A DNA stretch of 64,000 nt. Origin: Variovorax sp. UMC13 (GTDB lineage: Bacteria; Pseudomonadota; Gammaproteobacteria; Burkholderiales; Burkholderiaceae_C). Position numbers and translations under genes: made by a program. Positions 1 through 8,077 of the stretch are shown one piece after another (the stretch's first letter is position 1; each line of letters opens with the position of its first letter). The stretch is from positions 248,001 through 312,000 of the forward strand of contig NZ_LZZW01000012.1 in the NCBI RefSeq assembly GCF_014170375.1, read 5' to 3'. The notes beneath the pieces were generated by a model that searched no databases, had not been told where the DNA came from, and worked only from the letters and a program-made list of their open reading frames with translations.

Positions 1-1339
1 GCGTCTGCATGTGGCCCTGCGGCTGCATGTTGCCGCCCATCACGCCGAAGCTCATGACCGGCTGGCCGTCCTTGGTGAGGAAAGCCGGGATGATGGTGTG
101 GAAGGGGCGCTTGCCCGGTGCCGCGACGTTGGGGCTGGCCGCATCCAGGCTGAAGCCGTGGCCGCGGTTCTGCAGGCTGATGCCGAATTCCGGTTCCACG
201 CAGCCCGAGCCGAAGCCCATGAAGTTGCTCTGGATGAAGCTCACCATCATGCCGCTCTCGTCAGCGGCCGTGAGGTAGATGGTGCCGCCCTTGACCGGGT
301 TGCCGGCCTTGAAGTCTTGTGCCTTGTTCACGTCGATGAGTTTGGCACGCGAGGCCAGGTAGCCGCCATCGAGCATTTGCGCGACCGTCGTCTCCATCGA
401 CGAGGGCTCCGACACATAGCGGTAAACGTCGGCGAAAGCCAGCTTCATGGCCTCGATCTGCAGATGCTGCGACGCCACCGAGTCGATGGGCATCGAGGCC
501 AGGTCGAAGTTCTTCAGAATGCCCAGCGCGATCAGCGCCGCGATGCCCTGCCCGCTGGGCGGGATCTCGTGCAGCGTGTGGCCCGCGTAGTCCTGCGAGA
601 TCGGCGTGACCCATTCGGGCTTCCAGTTCGCAAGGTCGCGCACCTTGAGGCTGCCGCCGTTGGCATTGGAGAATTTCTCCAGCGCCTCGGCGATCTCGCC
701 GCTGTAGAAAGCTTCTCCACGGGTCGCGCCGATGGCGCGCAGCGCGCGCGCCGCGGCCGGGAAGCGGAACAGCTCGCCCACCTCGGGCGCACGGCCCCAG
801 GGCAGGAAGCTCTGGGCGAAGCCCGGCTGGTTCTGCAGGATCGGCGTGGCCGCGGCCCACTTCTGCTGCACCACCGGCGGCACCAGGTAGCCACGCTCGG
901 CGATCTCGATGGCCGGCGCCATCAGGGCCTCGAAGGGCAGCTTGCCGAAACGCTCCGACAGCGCGACCCAGCCGCCCACCGCGCCCGGCACGGTGACCGA
1001 GTCCATGCCGCGCTGCGGCGGCGTGGCGGCGCCATCGCCATGCTTGCGCCGGAAGTACTCGGGCGTCCAGGCCTGCGGCGCGCAGCCCGAGGCGTTGAGG
1101 CCGTGCAGTTCCTTGCCGTCCCAGAGGATGCAGAAGGCGTCGCTGCCCAGGCCGTTGCTCACCGGCTCGACCAGCGTCATCACGGCCGCGGTGGCGACGG
1201 CCGCGTCGACCGCGTTGCCGCCCTGCTGCAGGATGCGCAGGCCGGCCTGGGCCGCCAGCGGATGGGAGGTCGAGACGACGTTGCGTGCGAAGACCGGGAT
1301 GCGGACGGAACGGTAGGGGTTGGCGTAGTCGAATTTCAT
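1..1339 (-). CDS. Gamma-glutamyltransferase family protein, 3' end outside the window
   Basis: Ntn-hydrolase of the gamma-glutamyltransferase (GGT) family, which cleaves or transfers gamma-glutamyl groups after self-cleavage in front of a catalytic Thr. The 446 codons present begin at ATG 1339 and run off the left edge; family members are usually about 530 residues, so most of the small subunit is missing. Visible marks are the N-terminal block QQGGNAVDAAVA (about residues 38-49), the large-subunit core, and GGTIYLTAADESG, in which Thr353 sits where the nucleophile is expected. There is no signal peptide, which suggests a cytoplasmic YwrD-like member rather than the periplasmic E. coli Ggt (inference). 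It starts 14 bases after the Bug receptor gene, so the two are probably one transcript and the natural substrate may be a gamma-glutamyl compound taken up by that system. Confidence 0.88.
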   Translation of the reverse strand, partial: MKFDYANPYRSVRIPVFARNVVSTSHPLAAQAGLRILQQGGNAVDAAVATAAVMTLVEPVSNGLGSDAFCILWDGKELHGLNASGCAPQAWTPEYFRRKHGDGAATPPQRGMDSVTVPGAVGGWVALSERFGKLPFEALMAPAIEIAERGYLVPPVVQQKWAAATPILQNQPGFAQSFLPWGRAPEVGELFRFPAAARALRAIGATRGEAFYSGEIAEALEKFSNANGGSLKVRDLANWKPEWVTPISQDYAGHTLHEIPPSGQGIAALIALGILKNFDLASMPIDSVASQHLQIEAMKLAFADVYRYVSEPSSMETTVAQMLDGGYLASRAKLIDVNKAQDFKAGNPVKGGTIYLTAADESGMMVSFIQSNFMGFGSGCVEPEFGISLQNRGHGFSLDAASPNVAAPGKRPFHTIIPAFLTKDGQPVMSFGVMGGNMQPQGHMQT

Positions 1340-1353
1340 GGGATGGGGCGGGT

Positions 1354-2325
1354 TCAGTCGCCGACGATGCGGCGTTCGGTGATGATCTTTTTCCACTTGG
1401 CGGCGTCCTGCGCCACCATGCCGGCCAGTTCGGCCGGGGTGCTGGTCGTGGGCTCGATGCCCAGGCGCGAGAGCTTGTCGCGCACCTCCGGGTCGGCCAG
1501 CGACTGGTTGGCCGCGGTGTTGATGCGCGCCACCATCTCGGCCGGCAGGCCCTTGGGGCCGTAGAGCCCGAACCAGGTGTTGGACTCGAAGCCCGGCAGC
1601 ACGTCGGCGATCGCGGGCAGCTCGGGCGCGAGCGGGCTGCGCTTCAACGAGGTCACGCCCAGCGCGCGCAGCCGGCCGTCGCGCACGTGCGGCATGCCGG
1701 TGGGCAGCGAATCGAAGAGCACGTCGACCTTGCCGCTGATCAGGTCGGGAATGGCCAGCGCCGTGCCCTTGTAGGGGATGTGGGTGACGAACACGCCGGC
1801 CTGCGACTTGAACAGCTCGGCCGTGAGCTGCACGATGGTGCCGTTGCCGCTCGAGGCGTAGTTGAGCTTGCCGGGGTTCTTCTTCGCATAGTCGATCCAC
1901 TCGCGCACCGTCTTGGCGGGCGAGCTGTTGGGCACCAGCATGATGCTGGGCGCATCGCCCACGTGGGCGATGGGCGTGAAGTCGCGCACCGTGTCGTAGG
2001 GCAGCTTCGGGTTGATGGCCGGGCCGATCGAGTGCGTGCTGGTGGTGGCCAGCAGCAGCGTGTAGCCGTCGGCCGGCGCCTTGGCCGCGATGTCGGAACC
2101 GATGGCGCCGCCGGCGCCCGGCTTGTTGTCGATCACGATCGTGGCGCCGAGCTTCTCGCCCATCTTCTGCGACAGCGTGCGCGCGAACAGGTCGGTGGCA
2201 CCGGCCGCGGGGAACGGCACGACCAGCCGGATCGGCTTGGCCGGATAGCCCTGCGCCAGGCTGGCCGACGATGCGGCGATGCACAGCGCGATGGCGGCCC
2301 CTTGAAGAAACCGGATTCTTTTCAT
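1354..2325 (-). CDS. Bug-family tripartite tricarboxylate transporter solute-binding protein
   Basis: Periplasmic receptor of the Bug (TctC) family, 323 residues, the usual size. It starts MKRIRFLQ and has a signal peptide with a hydrophobic core (about residues 8-22), cleaved near ASLAQG. The mature start YPAKPIRLVVPFPAAGATD is the family signature, and the later DNKPGAGGAIGSD block is the second ligand-binding loop. The upstream in-frame ATG at 2385 would put about 20 non-signal residues in front, so ATG 2325 is preferred, although no clear Shine-Dalgarno sequence is visible. It is divergent from the LysR gene at 2424 and leads into the GGT gene. The ligand cannot be read from sequence; family members bind carboxylates and amino acids. 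The tctBA permease genes lie on the other side of the regulator. Confidence 0.93.
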   Translation of the reverse strand: MKRIRFLQGAAIALCIAASSASLAQGYPAKPIRLVVPFPAAGATDLFARTLSQKMGEKLGATIVIDNKPGAGGAIGSDIAAKAPADGYTLLLATTSTHSIGPAINPKLPYDTVRDFTPIAHVGDAPSIMLVPNSSPAKTVREWIDYAKKNPGKLNYASSGNGTIVQLTAELFKSQAGVFVTHIPYKGTALAIPDLISGKVDVLFDSLPTGMPHVRDGRLRALGVTSLKRSPLAPELPAIADVLPGFESNTWFGLYGPKGLPAEMVARINTAANQSLADPEVRDKLSRLGIEPTTSTPAELAGMVAQDAAKWKKIITERRIVGD

Positions 2326-2398
2326 GGTGCTGGATTCTGTCCCGGTGGAGCAAAGCTCGCATGCTATGCAGCCCCAGGGCATCAAGCCAGATAATTCC

Positions 2399-2416
2399 GC
2401 TTATTCAACTATAAGC
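2399..2416. promoter_or_regulatory. Candidate LysR-type operator in a divergent promoter region
   Basis: A perfect inverted repeat GCTTAT-N6-ATAAGC lies in the 98-bp gap between the Bug gene and the LysR gene and ends 7 bases before the regulator's ATG. It contains the T-N11-A spacing typical of LysR-type sites and is AT-rich against a very GC-rich background. Binding here could repress the regulator itself and activate the divergent Bug-GGT operon. The site is inferred from symmetry and position. Confidence 0.5.
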
Positions 2417-2423
2417 ACTGTTT

Positions 2424-3350
2424 ATGACAAAGAACGGCACCGAGGAGGTCTCGCTGCAACAGCTGCGGGCGCTGGCCGCCGTCGCCGAATCGGGCAGCTT
2501 CACATTGGCCGCCGAAGCCCTGCAGCTCACGCAACCCGCCATCAGCCACCTGATCAAGCGCATGGAGGAAGAACTGGGGCAGCCGCTGGTGGTGCGGGGC
2601 CGCCGCCTCCAGCTGACCGGCGCCGGCCAGGTGATGTTCGACACCGCCTTGCGCGCGCTGCGCCTGATCGACGAATCGGTCGAGGCCTGCCGCTCGCAGT
2701 CGCAGCTGCGCGAGGGGCGGGTGGTGCTGGCGGTGGGCCACCTCACGGCGGGCGCCCTGCTGCCGCCGGTGCTGGGCCGCTTTTCCCGCCTGCATCCCAC
2801 GCTGGCAGCGACGCTGCTCGACAGCACGGCCGAGCAGATGATCTCGCGCATCCTGTCGCAGGAGGCCGACCTGGGTTTCGGCTCGGACATCGGGCAGAAG
2901 CATTCGGAACTCGCGACCGAGCCGCTGTTCACCGAGCGCATGGCCCTGTTCGTGCGCGACGACCATCCGCTGGCCCAGCGCGTGGTGGTCGATGCGAAGC
3001 ACCTGGAGCCGCTGCCCTTCATCCACGTCAACCCCGATGCCAACGTGTGGCGCGCCGTCAGCCGCCAGCTCTCGAGCGTGGCCAACGTGTACCCGCGCGT
3101 GGCCCACCATGTGTCGATGCTGTCAACCGCCTTCGGCCTGATCCAGGCGGGCGCGGGTGTGGCGCTGCTGCCGCGCTACGTGGAAGTGTTGATGCCGGGC
3201 AACCTGCGCGCCGTGGCCGTGACGCGGCCGACGCTGGAATACCCGGTGGTCGCGATCCGGCTGGCCAAGCATCCGCTGAGCCCGGCGGCGATGGCCTTCC
3301 TGGCCATGGCCCGGCAGCACATGAAGCCGCCGCGCAGCGGCAAGCCCTGA
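2424..3350 (+). CDS. LysR-family transcriptional regulator
   Basis: 308-residue LysR-type regulator. The N-terminal winged helix-turn-helix (about residues 8-68) contains FTLAAEALQLTQPAISHLIKRME, in the usual place and form, followed by the linker helix and a periplasmic-binding-protein-like effector domain (about residues 95-295). It is divergent from the Bug-GGT pair and convergent with tctA, so it most likely controls the uptake locus in response to its substrate or a metabolite (inference from arrangement). ATG 2424 gives the standard N-terminus. The palindrome immediately upstream leaves no room for a normal ribosome-binding site, so translation may be weak or leaderless. Confidence 0.93.
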   Translation: MTKNGTEEVSLQQLRALAAVAESGSFTLAAEALQLTQPAISHLIKRMEEELGQPLVVRGRRLQLTGAGQVMFDTALRALRLIDESVEACRSQSQLREGRVVLAVGHLTAGALLPPVLGRFSRLHPTLAATLLDSTAEQMISRILSQEADLGFGSDIGQKHSELATEPLFTERMALFVRDDHPLAQRVVVDAKHLEPLPFIHVNPDANVWRAVSRQLSSVANVYPRVAHHVSMLSTAFGLIQAGAGVALLPRYVEVLMPGNLRAVAVTRPTLEYPVVAIRLAKHPLSPAAMAFLAMARQHMKPPRSGKP

Positions 3351-3363
3351 GCGGCTGCCGCGC

Positions 3364-3391
3364 AAAAAAAAACGGCGCCCGAAGGCGCCGT
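3364..3391 (-). terminator. Intrinsic terminator after tctA
   Basis: Stem ACGGCGCC (3372-3379), loop CGAA, stem GGCGCCGT (3384-3391). The plus strand has a run of nine A at 3364-3372, which is a U-run on the minus-strand transcript, so it terminates tctBA. It lies in the 66-bp gap between the convergent LysR and tctA genes and may slow plus-strand readthrough as well. Confidence 0.88.
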
Positions 3392-3416
3392 CTTGCGGAA
3401 GGAGCTAGCGCCCCGG

Positions 3417-4928
3417 TCAGTCCTCGACGAAGGCCTCTTCGCGCTTGGACTTCACGGCCGGCAGCAGCACGATGATCAGCAGCAGCAGCGCGGCGGCCAG
3501 CAGACCGGCGGAGATCGGACGGCTCACGAACACGCTCCAGTCGCCGCGCGACAGCAGCAGCGCACGGCGCAGGTTCTCTTCCATCATCGGGCCCAGGATG
3601 AAGCCCAGCAGCAGCGGCGCGGGTTCGCAGCCCAGCTTGAAGAAGGCGTAGCCGATGAAGCCGAAGGCGCCCACCATCCAGATGTCGAAGGTGTTGTTGT
3701 TGGTCGAGTACACGCCGATCGCGCAGAACAGCACGATGGCCGGGAACAGGTACTTGTAGGGCACCGACAGCAGCTTGATCCACATGCCGATCAGCGGCAG
3801 GTTCAGGATGATCAGCATCGCGTTGCCGATCCACATCGAGGCGATCAGGCCCCAGAACAGCTCGGGGTTGCTGGTCATGACCTGCGGACCCGGCTGGATG
3901 TTGTGGATGGTCATGGCACCGACCATCAGCGCCATCACCGCGTTGGGCGGAATGCCCAGCGTCAGCAGCGGGATGAAGGAGGTCTGGGCACCGGCGTTGT
4001 TGGCCGACTCGGGTGCGGCCACGCCGCGGATGTTGCCCTTGCCGAAGGGCACTTCGCCCGGCTTCAGCTTGGTCTTCTTCTCGATCGTGTAGGCCGCGAA
4101 AGCCGCCAGCAGCGCACCGCCGCCGGGCAGGATGCCCAGGGCCGCGCCCAGGGCCGTGCCGCGCAGCACGGCCGGGATCATGCGCTTGAAGTCTTCCTTG
4201 GTCGGGAACAGGCCGGACACCTTGGCGGTGAACACTTCGCGCTCTTCCTCGGGGCGCGACAGGTTGGCGATGATTTCGCCATAGCCGAACACGCCCATGG
4301 CGATGGCCACGAAGCCGATGCCGTCGGTCAGTTCAGGGATGTCGAAGCTGAAACGGGCCACGCCCGAGTTCACGTCGGTACCGACCAGGCCCAGCAGCAG
4401 GCCCAGCACGATCATCGCGATGGCCTTGAGCAGCGAGCCCGAAGCCAGCACCACGGCGCCGATCAGGCCCAGGATCATCAGCGAGAAGTATTCGGCCGGG
4501 CCGAACTTGAACGCGATCTCGGTCAGCGGCGGCGCGAAGGCCGCCAGGATCAGCGTGCCCACGCAACCGGCGAAGAAGGAACCCAGGCCGGCCGCGGCGA
4601 GCGCGGGACCGGCTCGGCCCTTGCGTGCCATCTGGTAGCCGTCGATCACGGTCACCACCGAGGAGGATTCGCCCGGCAGGTTGACCAGGATGGCGGTGGT
4701 CGAGCCACCGTACTGCGCGCCGTAGTAGATGCCGGCCAGCATGATCAGCGCCGACACGGGGGGCAGCGCGTAGGTGGCGGGCAGCAGCATCGCGATGGTC
4801 GCGACGGGGCCGATGCCGGGGAGCACGCCGATCAGCGTGCCGAGAATGCAACCGACCAGGCAGTACAGCAGGTTCGTGAAGGTGAACGCGACGCCGAAGC
4901 CGATCGAGAGGTTGTTTACCAGATCCAT
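3417..4928 (-). CDS. tctA: TctA, large permease subunit of a tripartite tricarboxylate transporter
   Basis: 503-residue polytopic membrane protein of the TctA family, full length (about 500). It has about a dozen hydrophobic segments and the conserved loops GTLIGVLPGIGPVATIAMLLP (shown in part; near residues 35-55), YYGAQYGGSTTAILVNLPGE-like and GTALGAALGILPGGGALLA. It couples ion flow to uptake of the substrate delivered by a Bug receptor. tctB ends 10 bases upstream, so the two are co-transcribed, and a strong terminator follows. The receptor gene is not in this operon; it lies beyond the LysR gene with opposite promoter control. Confidence 0.96.
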   Translation of the reverse strand: MDLVNNLSIGFGVAFTFTNLLYCLVGCILGTLIGVLPGIGPVATIAMLLPATYALPPVSALIMLAGIYYGAQYGGSTTAILVNLPGESSSVVTVIDGYQMARKGRAGPALAAAGLGSFFAGCVGTLILAAFAPPLTEIAFKFGPAEYFSLMILGLIGAVVLASGSLLKAIAMIVLGLLLGLVGTDVNSGVARFSFDIPELTDGIGFVAIAMGVFGYGEIIANLSRPEEEREVFTAKVSGLFPTKEDFKRMIPAVLRGTALGAALGILPGGGALLAAFAAYTIEKKTKLKPGEVPFGKGNIRGVAAPESANNAGAQTSFIPLLTLGIPPNAVMALMVGAMTIHNIQPGPQVMTSNPELFWGLIASMWIGNAMLIILNLPLIGMWIKLLSVPYKYLFPAIVLFCAIGVYSTNNNTFDIWMVGAFGFIGYAFFKLGCEPAPLLLGFILGPMMEENLRRALLLSRGDWSVFVSRPISAGLLAAALLLLIIVLLPAVKSKREEAFVED

Positions 4929-4938
4929 TTTTTATTCC

Positions 4939-5427
4939 TCAACCCGTGATGAAGGTCGGCCAGACCTGGATCTGCAGCTTGAGCGCCCAGATGAATGCCA
5001 CGTAGCTGCCGACGGCCAGCACGGTCGCGAGCAGCAGCACCTTCTTCAGATCGAACTCGGTGCCGGCCAGGCTGGAGATGATCACCAGGGCGTAGATCGC
5101 GATGATCATGCCCATGGCCGGAACGCCGACGCTCGGCAGGCCGCCCAGCAGGATGCCGAAGGCCAGGTTGGCGCCGATGATGTAGACCACCTGCTTCCAG
5201 GCCCACTTGCCGATCTTTTCACCGTCTTCGGTCTCGACGGTCAGGCCGGTGAACATGATGCCCAGGCCGATCAGGGCCATGACGATGCCCAGCATCAGCG
5301 GGAAGTAGCCCGGGCCCATGCGGGCGCCGCTGCCGACGTTGTAGGTCGATGCACCCCATGCGAAGGCGATGCCCACCACGGCGAACATCAGCCCTGCAAA
5401 AAAGTCGCGTTGACTTTTGATTTTCAC
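4939..5427 (-). CDS. tctB: TctB, small membrane subunit of the tripartite tricarboxylate transporter
   Basis: 162-residue protein with four hydrophobic segments (about residues 10-25, 38-60, 80-118 as two, and 130-155), the TctB architecture. The N-terminal RDFFAGLMFAVVGIAFAWGA and ARMGPGYFPLMLG motifs are characteristic. AGGAGA stands 7 bases before ATG 5427, fixing the start. It is the first gene of the tctBA operon. Its function is presumably to assist the TctA permease; the exact role of TctB is poorly defined in the family. Confidence 0.93.
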   Translation of the reverse strand: MKIKSQRDFFAGLMFAVVGIAFAWGASTYNVGSGARMGPGYFPLMLGIVMALIGLGIMFTGLTVETEDGEKIGKWAWKQVVYIIGANLAFGILLGGLPSVGVPAMGMIIAIYALVIISSLAGTEFDLKKVLLLATVLAVGSYVAFIWALKLQIQVWPTFITG

Positions 5428-5507
5428 GAACAGTCTCCTCGAACAAATCGAACGGGAGATTGTCTGGTCAGCTTCCGGTCAGTTTGATGTGGATTCCACC
5501 TATCGCC

Positions 5508-5523
5508 GGGCTAGGGTTAGCCC
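5508..5523 (-). other. Small hairpin between the gspE-like gene and tctB
   Basis: GGGCTA-GGGT-TAGCCC lies 12 bases past the stop of the PulE-type ATPase on the minus strand. There is no U-run after it, so it could be a weak or Rho-assisted terminator, or part of the tctB promoter region. The rest of the 107-bp gap (5428-5534) shows nothing else I can name except a loose repeat TGGTCAGCTTCCGGTCAG. Confidence 0.3.
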
Positions 5524-5534
5524 CAGGGACAACG

Positions 5535-7328
5535 CTACTCCAGGGGCGGCGTGGCGCTCAGCACTTCCTCGATGGTGGTCACGCCTTCGGCCACGCGCAG
5601 GGCGCCGGCCAGGCGCAGCGGGCGCATGCCGTCGGTCACGGCCTGGCGGCGCAGCGCGAGCAGGCTGGGTTCCTTGGTGACGCGGGCCTTGAAGTCCTCG
5701 CTGACGCTCAGCAGCTCGTACAGGCCCATGCGGCCCATGTAGCCGGTCATGCGGCAATCGACACAGCCCACGGGCCTGTAGGCGCGCACCGAGCCGGTGA
5801 TCTGCCAGGGCGCGACGAAAGCCGCGAGCTTCTCGCGCGTGACCGATTCGTCGGGCTGCTTGCACAGCGGGCACAGCGTGCGCACCAGGCGCTGCGCGAG
5901 CACGCCCAGCATCACGGCGTTGATCAGGTACGAGGGCACGCCGAGCTCCATCAGCCGCGTGATGGCGCTGGGCGCGTCGTTGGTGTGCAGCGTGCTGAAG
6001 ACCAGGTGGCCGGTGAGCGCCGACTGCACCGCCATCTCGGCCGTGGCGAGGTCGCGGATCTCGCCGACCATGATGATGTCCGGGTCCTGGCGCATCAGCG
6101 CGCGCAGGCCCTCGGTGAAGCCGAAATCGAGCTGCGGCTGCACCTGCGTCTGGTTGAACGCGGGCTCGATCATCTCGATCGGGTCCTCGATGGTGCTCAC
6201 GTTGACCTGCTCGGTCGCCACCCGCTTGAGCGTGGAGTACAGCGTGGTGGTCTTGCCCGAACCCGTGGGCCCGGTCACGAGGATGATGCCGTGCGGCCGC
6301 GTGACCAGCTGCTCCCAGCGCTTGGCGTCGTGCTGCGCGAAGCCCAGCGCGTCGAGGTCCTTGACCGCGGTGTCGGGGTCGAAGATGCGCATCACCATCT
6401 TCTCGCCGAAGGCCGTGGGCAAGGTCGACAGGCGCATCTCGACCTCGTCGCCGCGCATGTTGCGGGTCTTGATGCGGCCGTCGAGCGGGCGCCGCTTCTC
6501 GACCACGTCCATGCGGCCCAGCAGCTTGATGCGCGCGACCATCGCGTTCATCACGCCCATGGGCATCTGGTAGGCCGGGTGCAGCACGCCGTCGATGCGG
6601 AAGCGGATCACGCCCTGGTCGCGCCGCGGCTCGAGGTGGATGTCGCTGGCGCGCTGGTCGAAGGCGTACTGCCAGAGCCAGTCCACCACCTGCACCACGC
6701 TCTGGTCGTTGGCGTCGAGCTGCTTGTTGCTCTTGCCCAGCTCGACCAGCTGCTCGAAGCTCGCGCCACCCGCATTGCCGCCGGCCTTCTGCGCCGCGCG
6801 CACCGACTTGGCGAGCGCGAAGAACTCGGCGGTATAGCGCTGGATGTCGGTCGGGTTCGCGACCACGCGGCGCACCGAGCGGCGCGACTGGCGCTCGACC
6901 TCGGACACCCAGTCGACCAGGAAGGGCTCGGCCGTGGCCACCACCACCTCGCTGGGCGTGACCTGCACCGGCAGCACCTTGTGGCGCTCGGCATAGGCCG
7001 CGCTCATGGTGTCGGCCACCTTGCCCACGTCGACCTTGAGCGGATCGATGCGCAGGTAGCTGAGCCCGGCGCGGCCGGCCAGCCATTCGGTCAGCATCTC
7101 GAGGTCGAGCGGCTTGCCGTCGCGCTCGCGCGTCATCGCCACGTTGGCCAGGCGCACCAGCGGCGCCTGCCGGCTCTCGGCCTGCGCACAGCGCGCGATG
7201 GTGCGCTGCGCCTCGTGGGGCGAGATCACGCCGTCGGTGGCCAGCCAGCCGATCAGCAGCCGCAGGTCGAGCGGACCTTGGTGCTGCGGGGGCGCGGGCT
7301 GGGGCACGGGCGGCGAGACGGCGTTCAT
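5535..7328 (-). CDS. GspE/PulE-family secretion or pilus assembly ATPase
   Basis: 597-residue hexameric AAA-type ATPase. An MshEN-like N-terminal domain covers about residues 20-170. The C-terminal motor has Walker A GPTGSGKT (353-360), the Asp box around 381, Walker B DIIMVGEIRD (417-426), the His box and a tetracysteine zinc site (CPLC 486-489, CVDC 522-525). The zinc site and N-domain fit GspE/PulE/PilB-type type II secretion or type IV pilus extension ATPases. No other secretion genes are nearby, so its partners must be elsewhere. ATG 7328 overlaps the stop of the upstream methyltransferase-like gene (ATGA). A much longer open frame continues upstream but runs antisense-like through that gene and is not used. 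Confidence 0.9.
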   Translation of the reverse strand: MNAVSPPVPQPAPPQHQGPLDLRLLIGWLATDGVISPHEAQRTIARCAQAESRQAPLVRLANVAMTRERDGKPLDLEMLTEWLAGRAGLSYLRIDPLKVDVGKVADTMSAAYAERHKVLPVQVTPSEVVVATAEPFLVDWVSEVERQSRRSVRRVVANPTDIQRYTAEFFALAKSVRAAQKAGGNAGGASFEQLVELGKSNKQLDANDQSVVQVVDWLWQYAFDQRASDIHLEPRRDQGVIRFRIDGVLHPAYQMPMGVMNAMVARIKLLGRMDVVEKRRPLDGRIKTRNMRGDEVEMRLSTLPTAFGEKMVMRIFDPDTAVKDLDALGFAQHDAKRWEQLVTRPHGIILVTGPTGSGKTTTLYSTLKRVATEQVNVSTIEDPIEMIEPAFNQTQVQPQLDFGFTEGLRALMRQDPDIIMVGEIRDLATAEMAVQSALTGHLVFSTLHTNDAPSAITRLMELGVPSYLINAVMLGVLAQRLVRTLCPLCKQPDESVTREKLAAFVAPWQITGSVRAYRPVGCVDCRMTGYMGRMGLYELLSVSEDFKARVTKEPSLLALRRQAVTDGMRPLRLAGALRVAEGVTTIEEVLSATPPLE

Positions 7329-8077
7329 GACATGGCTTTGAAGACCCGCAGCCACTTGGGGGCCGGCAGGCCCCAGCGAGTCTGGATGGTTTGCGCACGC
7401 TCGGCAAGCACGCCGCGCGCGGGCCGCAGCGGCGTGCGCTGGGCCAGCACCACGGTGTTGCCCTCGCGCGTGGGCTTGAAGGCCCACACCGCGTCGGCGC
7501 CGAAGGCCGCGGCGATCTTTTCCAGGCTGCGCTCGTAGCTCGACGATCGGCCGAACAGGTTGACCGTCATCGCGCCGTCTTCGGTGAGCAGCGCGCGGCA
7601 GTCGGCGTAGAAGCTCTCGCTGTCGAGCACCGGCGCCGCGGCCTCGTGGTCGTAGAGGTCGACCTGCAGCGCATCGACGGTGCCGTGCCACTTGGGTTTC
7701 TGGATCTCGGCGCCCGCATCGGCCAGCACCACGCTGAGCTTGGCGTCGTCGGCCGGCAGCTTGAACCAGCCGCGGCAGGCCGCGACCACCTGCGGGTTGA
7801 GTTCGACCGCGGTGGTGCGCATGCGCAGCTGCTTGCGGCTGAACTTGGTCAGCGTGGCCGCGCCCAGGCCCAGCTGCATCGCATGGCGGCTCATCACGCT
7901 CGAGGGCTCGACGAACAGCAGCCAGGCCATCATGCGCTGCACGTACTCGAGCTCGATCTCGAAGGGCGCATCGATCTTCATCGAGCCCTGGACCCATTCG
8001 GTGCCCAGGTGCAGGTAGCGGATGTCGCCCCAGTCGGAGAAATTGACCTCGGGCAAGGCCGGTTTGCGCGCCGCCAT
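7325..8077 (-). CDS. Spermidine synthase-like protein (SAM-binding Rossmann fold)
   Basis: 250-residue protein of the spermidine synthase-like methyltransferase fold. Recognisable pieces are GLGAATLTKF (glycine-rich nucleotide loop), TTAVELNPQVVAACRGWF (acidic residue after beta-2), and DALQVDLYDHEA, with NLFGRSSSYERSL further on. Bona fide spermidine synthases have a GGGDG loop and a D in the D-V-D motif; here the loop reads LGLGAAT, so the true substrate is uncertain and it may not make polyamines. ATG 8077 shares one base with the stop of the glycosylase gene (TGATG), and its own stop overlaps the ATPase start, indicating a coupled three-gene operon. Confidence 0.8.
   Translation of the reverse strand: MAARKPALPEVNFSDWGDIRYLHLGTEWVQGSMKIDAPFEIELEYVQRMMAWLLFVEPSSVMSRHAMQLGLGAATLTKFSRKQLRMRTTAVELNPQVVAACRGWFKLPADDAKLSVVLADAGAEIQKPKWHGTVDALQVDLYDHEAAAPVLDSESFYADCRALLTEDGAMTVNLFGRSSSYERSLEKIAAAFGADAVWAFKPTREGNTVVLAQRTPLRPARGVLAERAQTIQTRWGLPAPKWLRVFKAMS

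Noticed and set aside
3393-4949. A 518-codon plus-strand open frame opposite tctA
   Set aside because: It is antisense to a well conserved membrane protein and is made of His/Gln/Arg/Ala repeats with no motif.
5460-7538. A 692-codon plus-strand open frame opposite the PulE-type ATPase
   Set aside because: Antisense artefact of high GC; the minus-strand protein has all Walker motifs and the zinc site.
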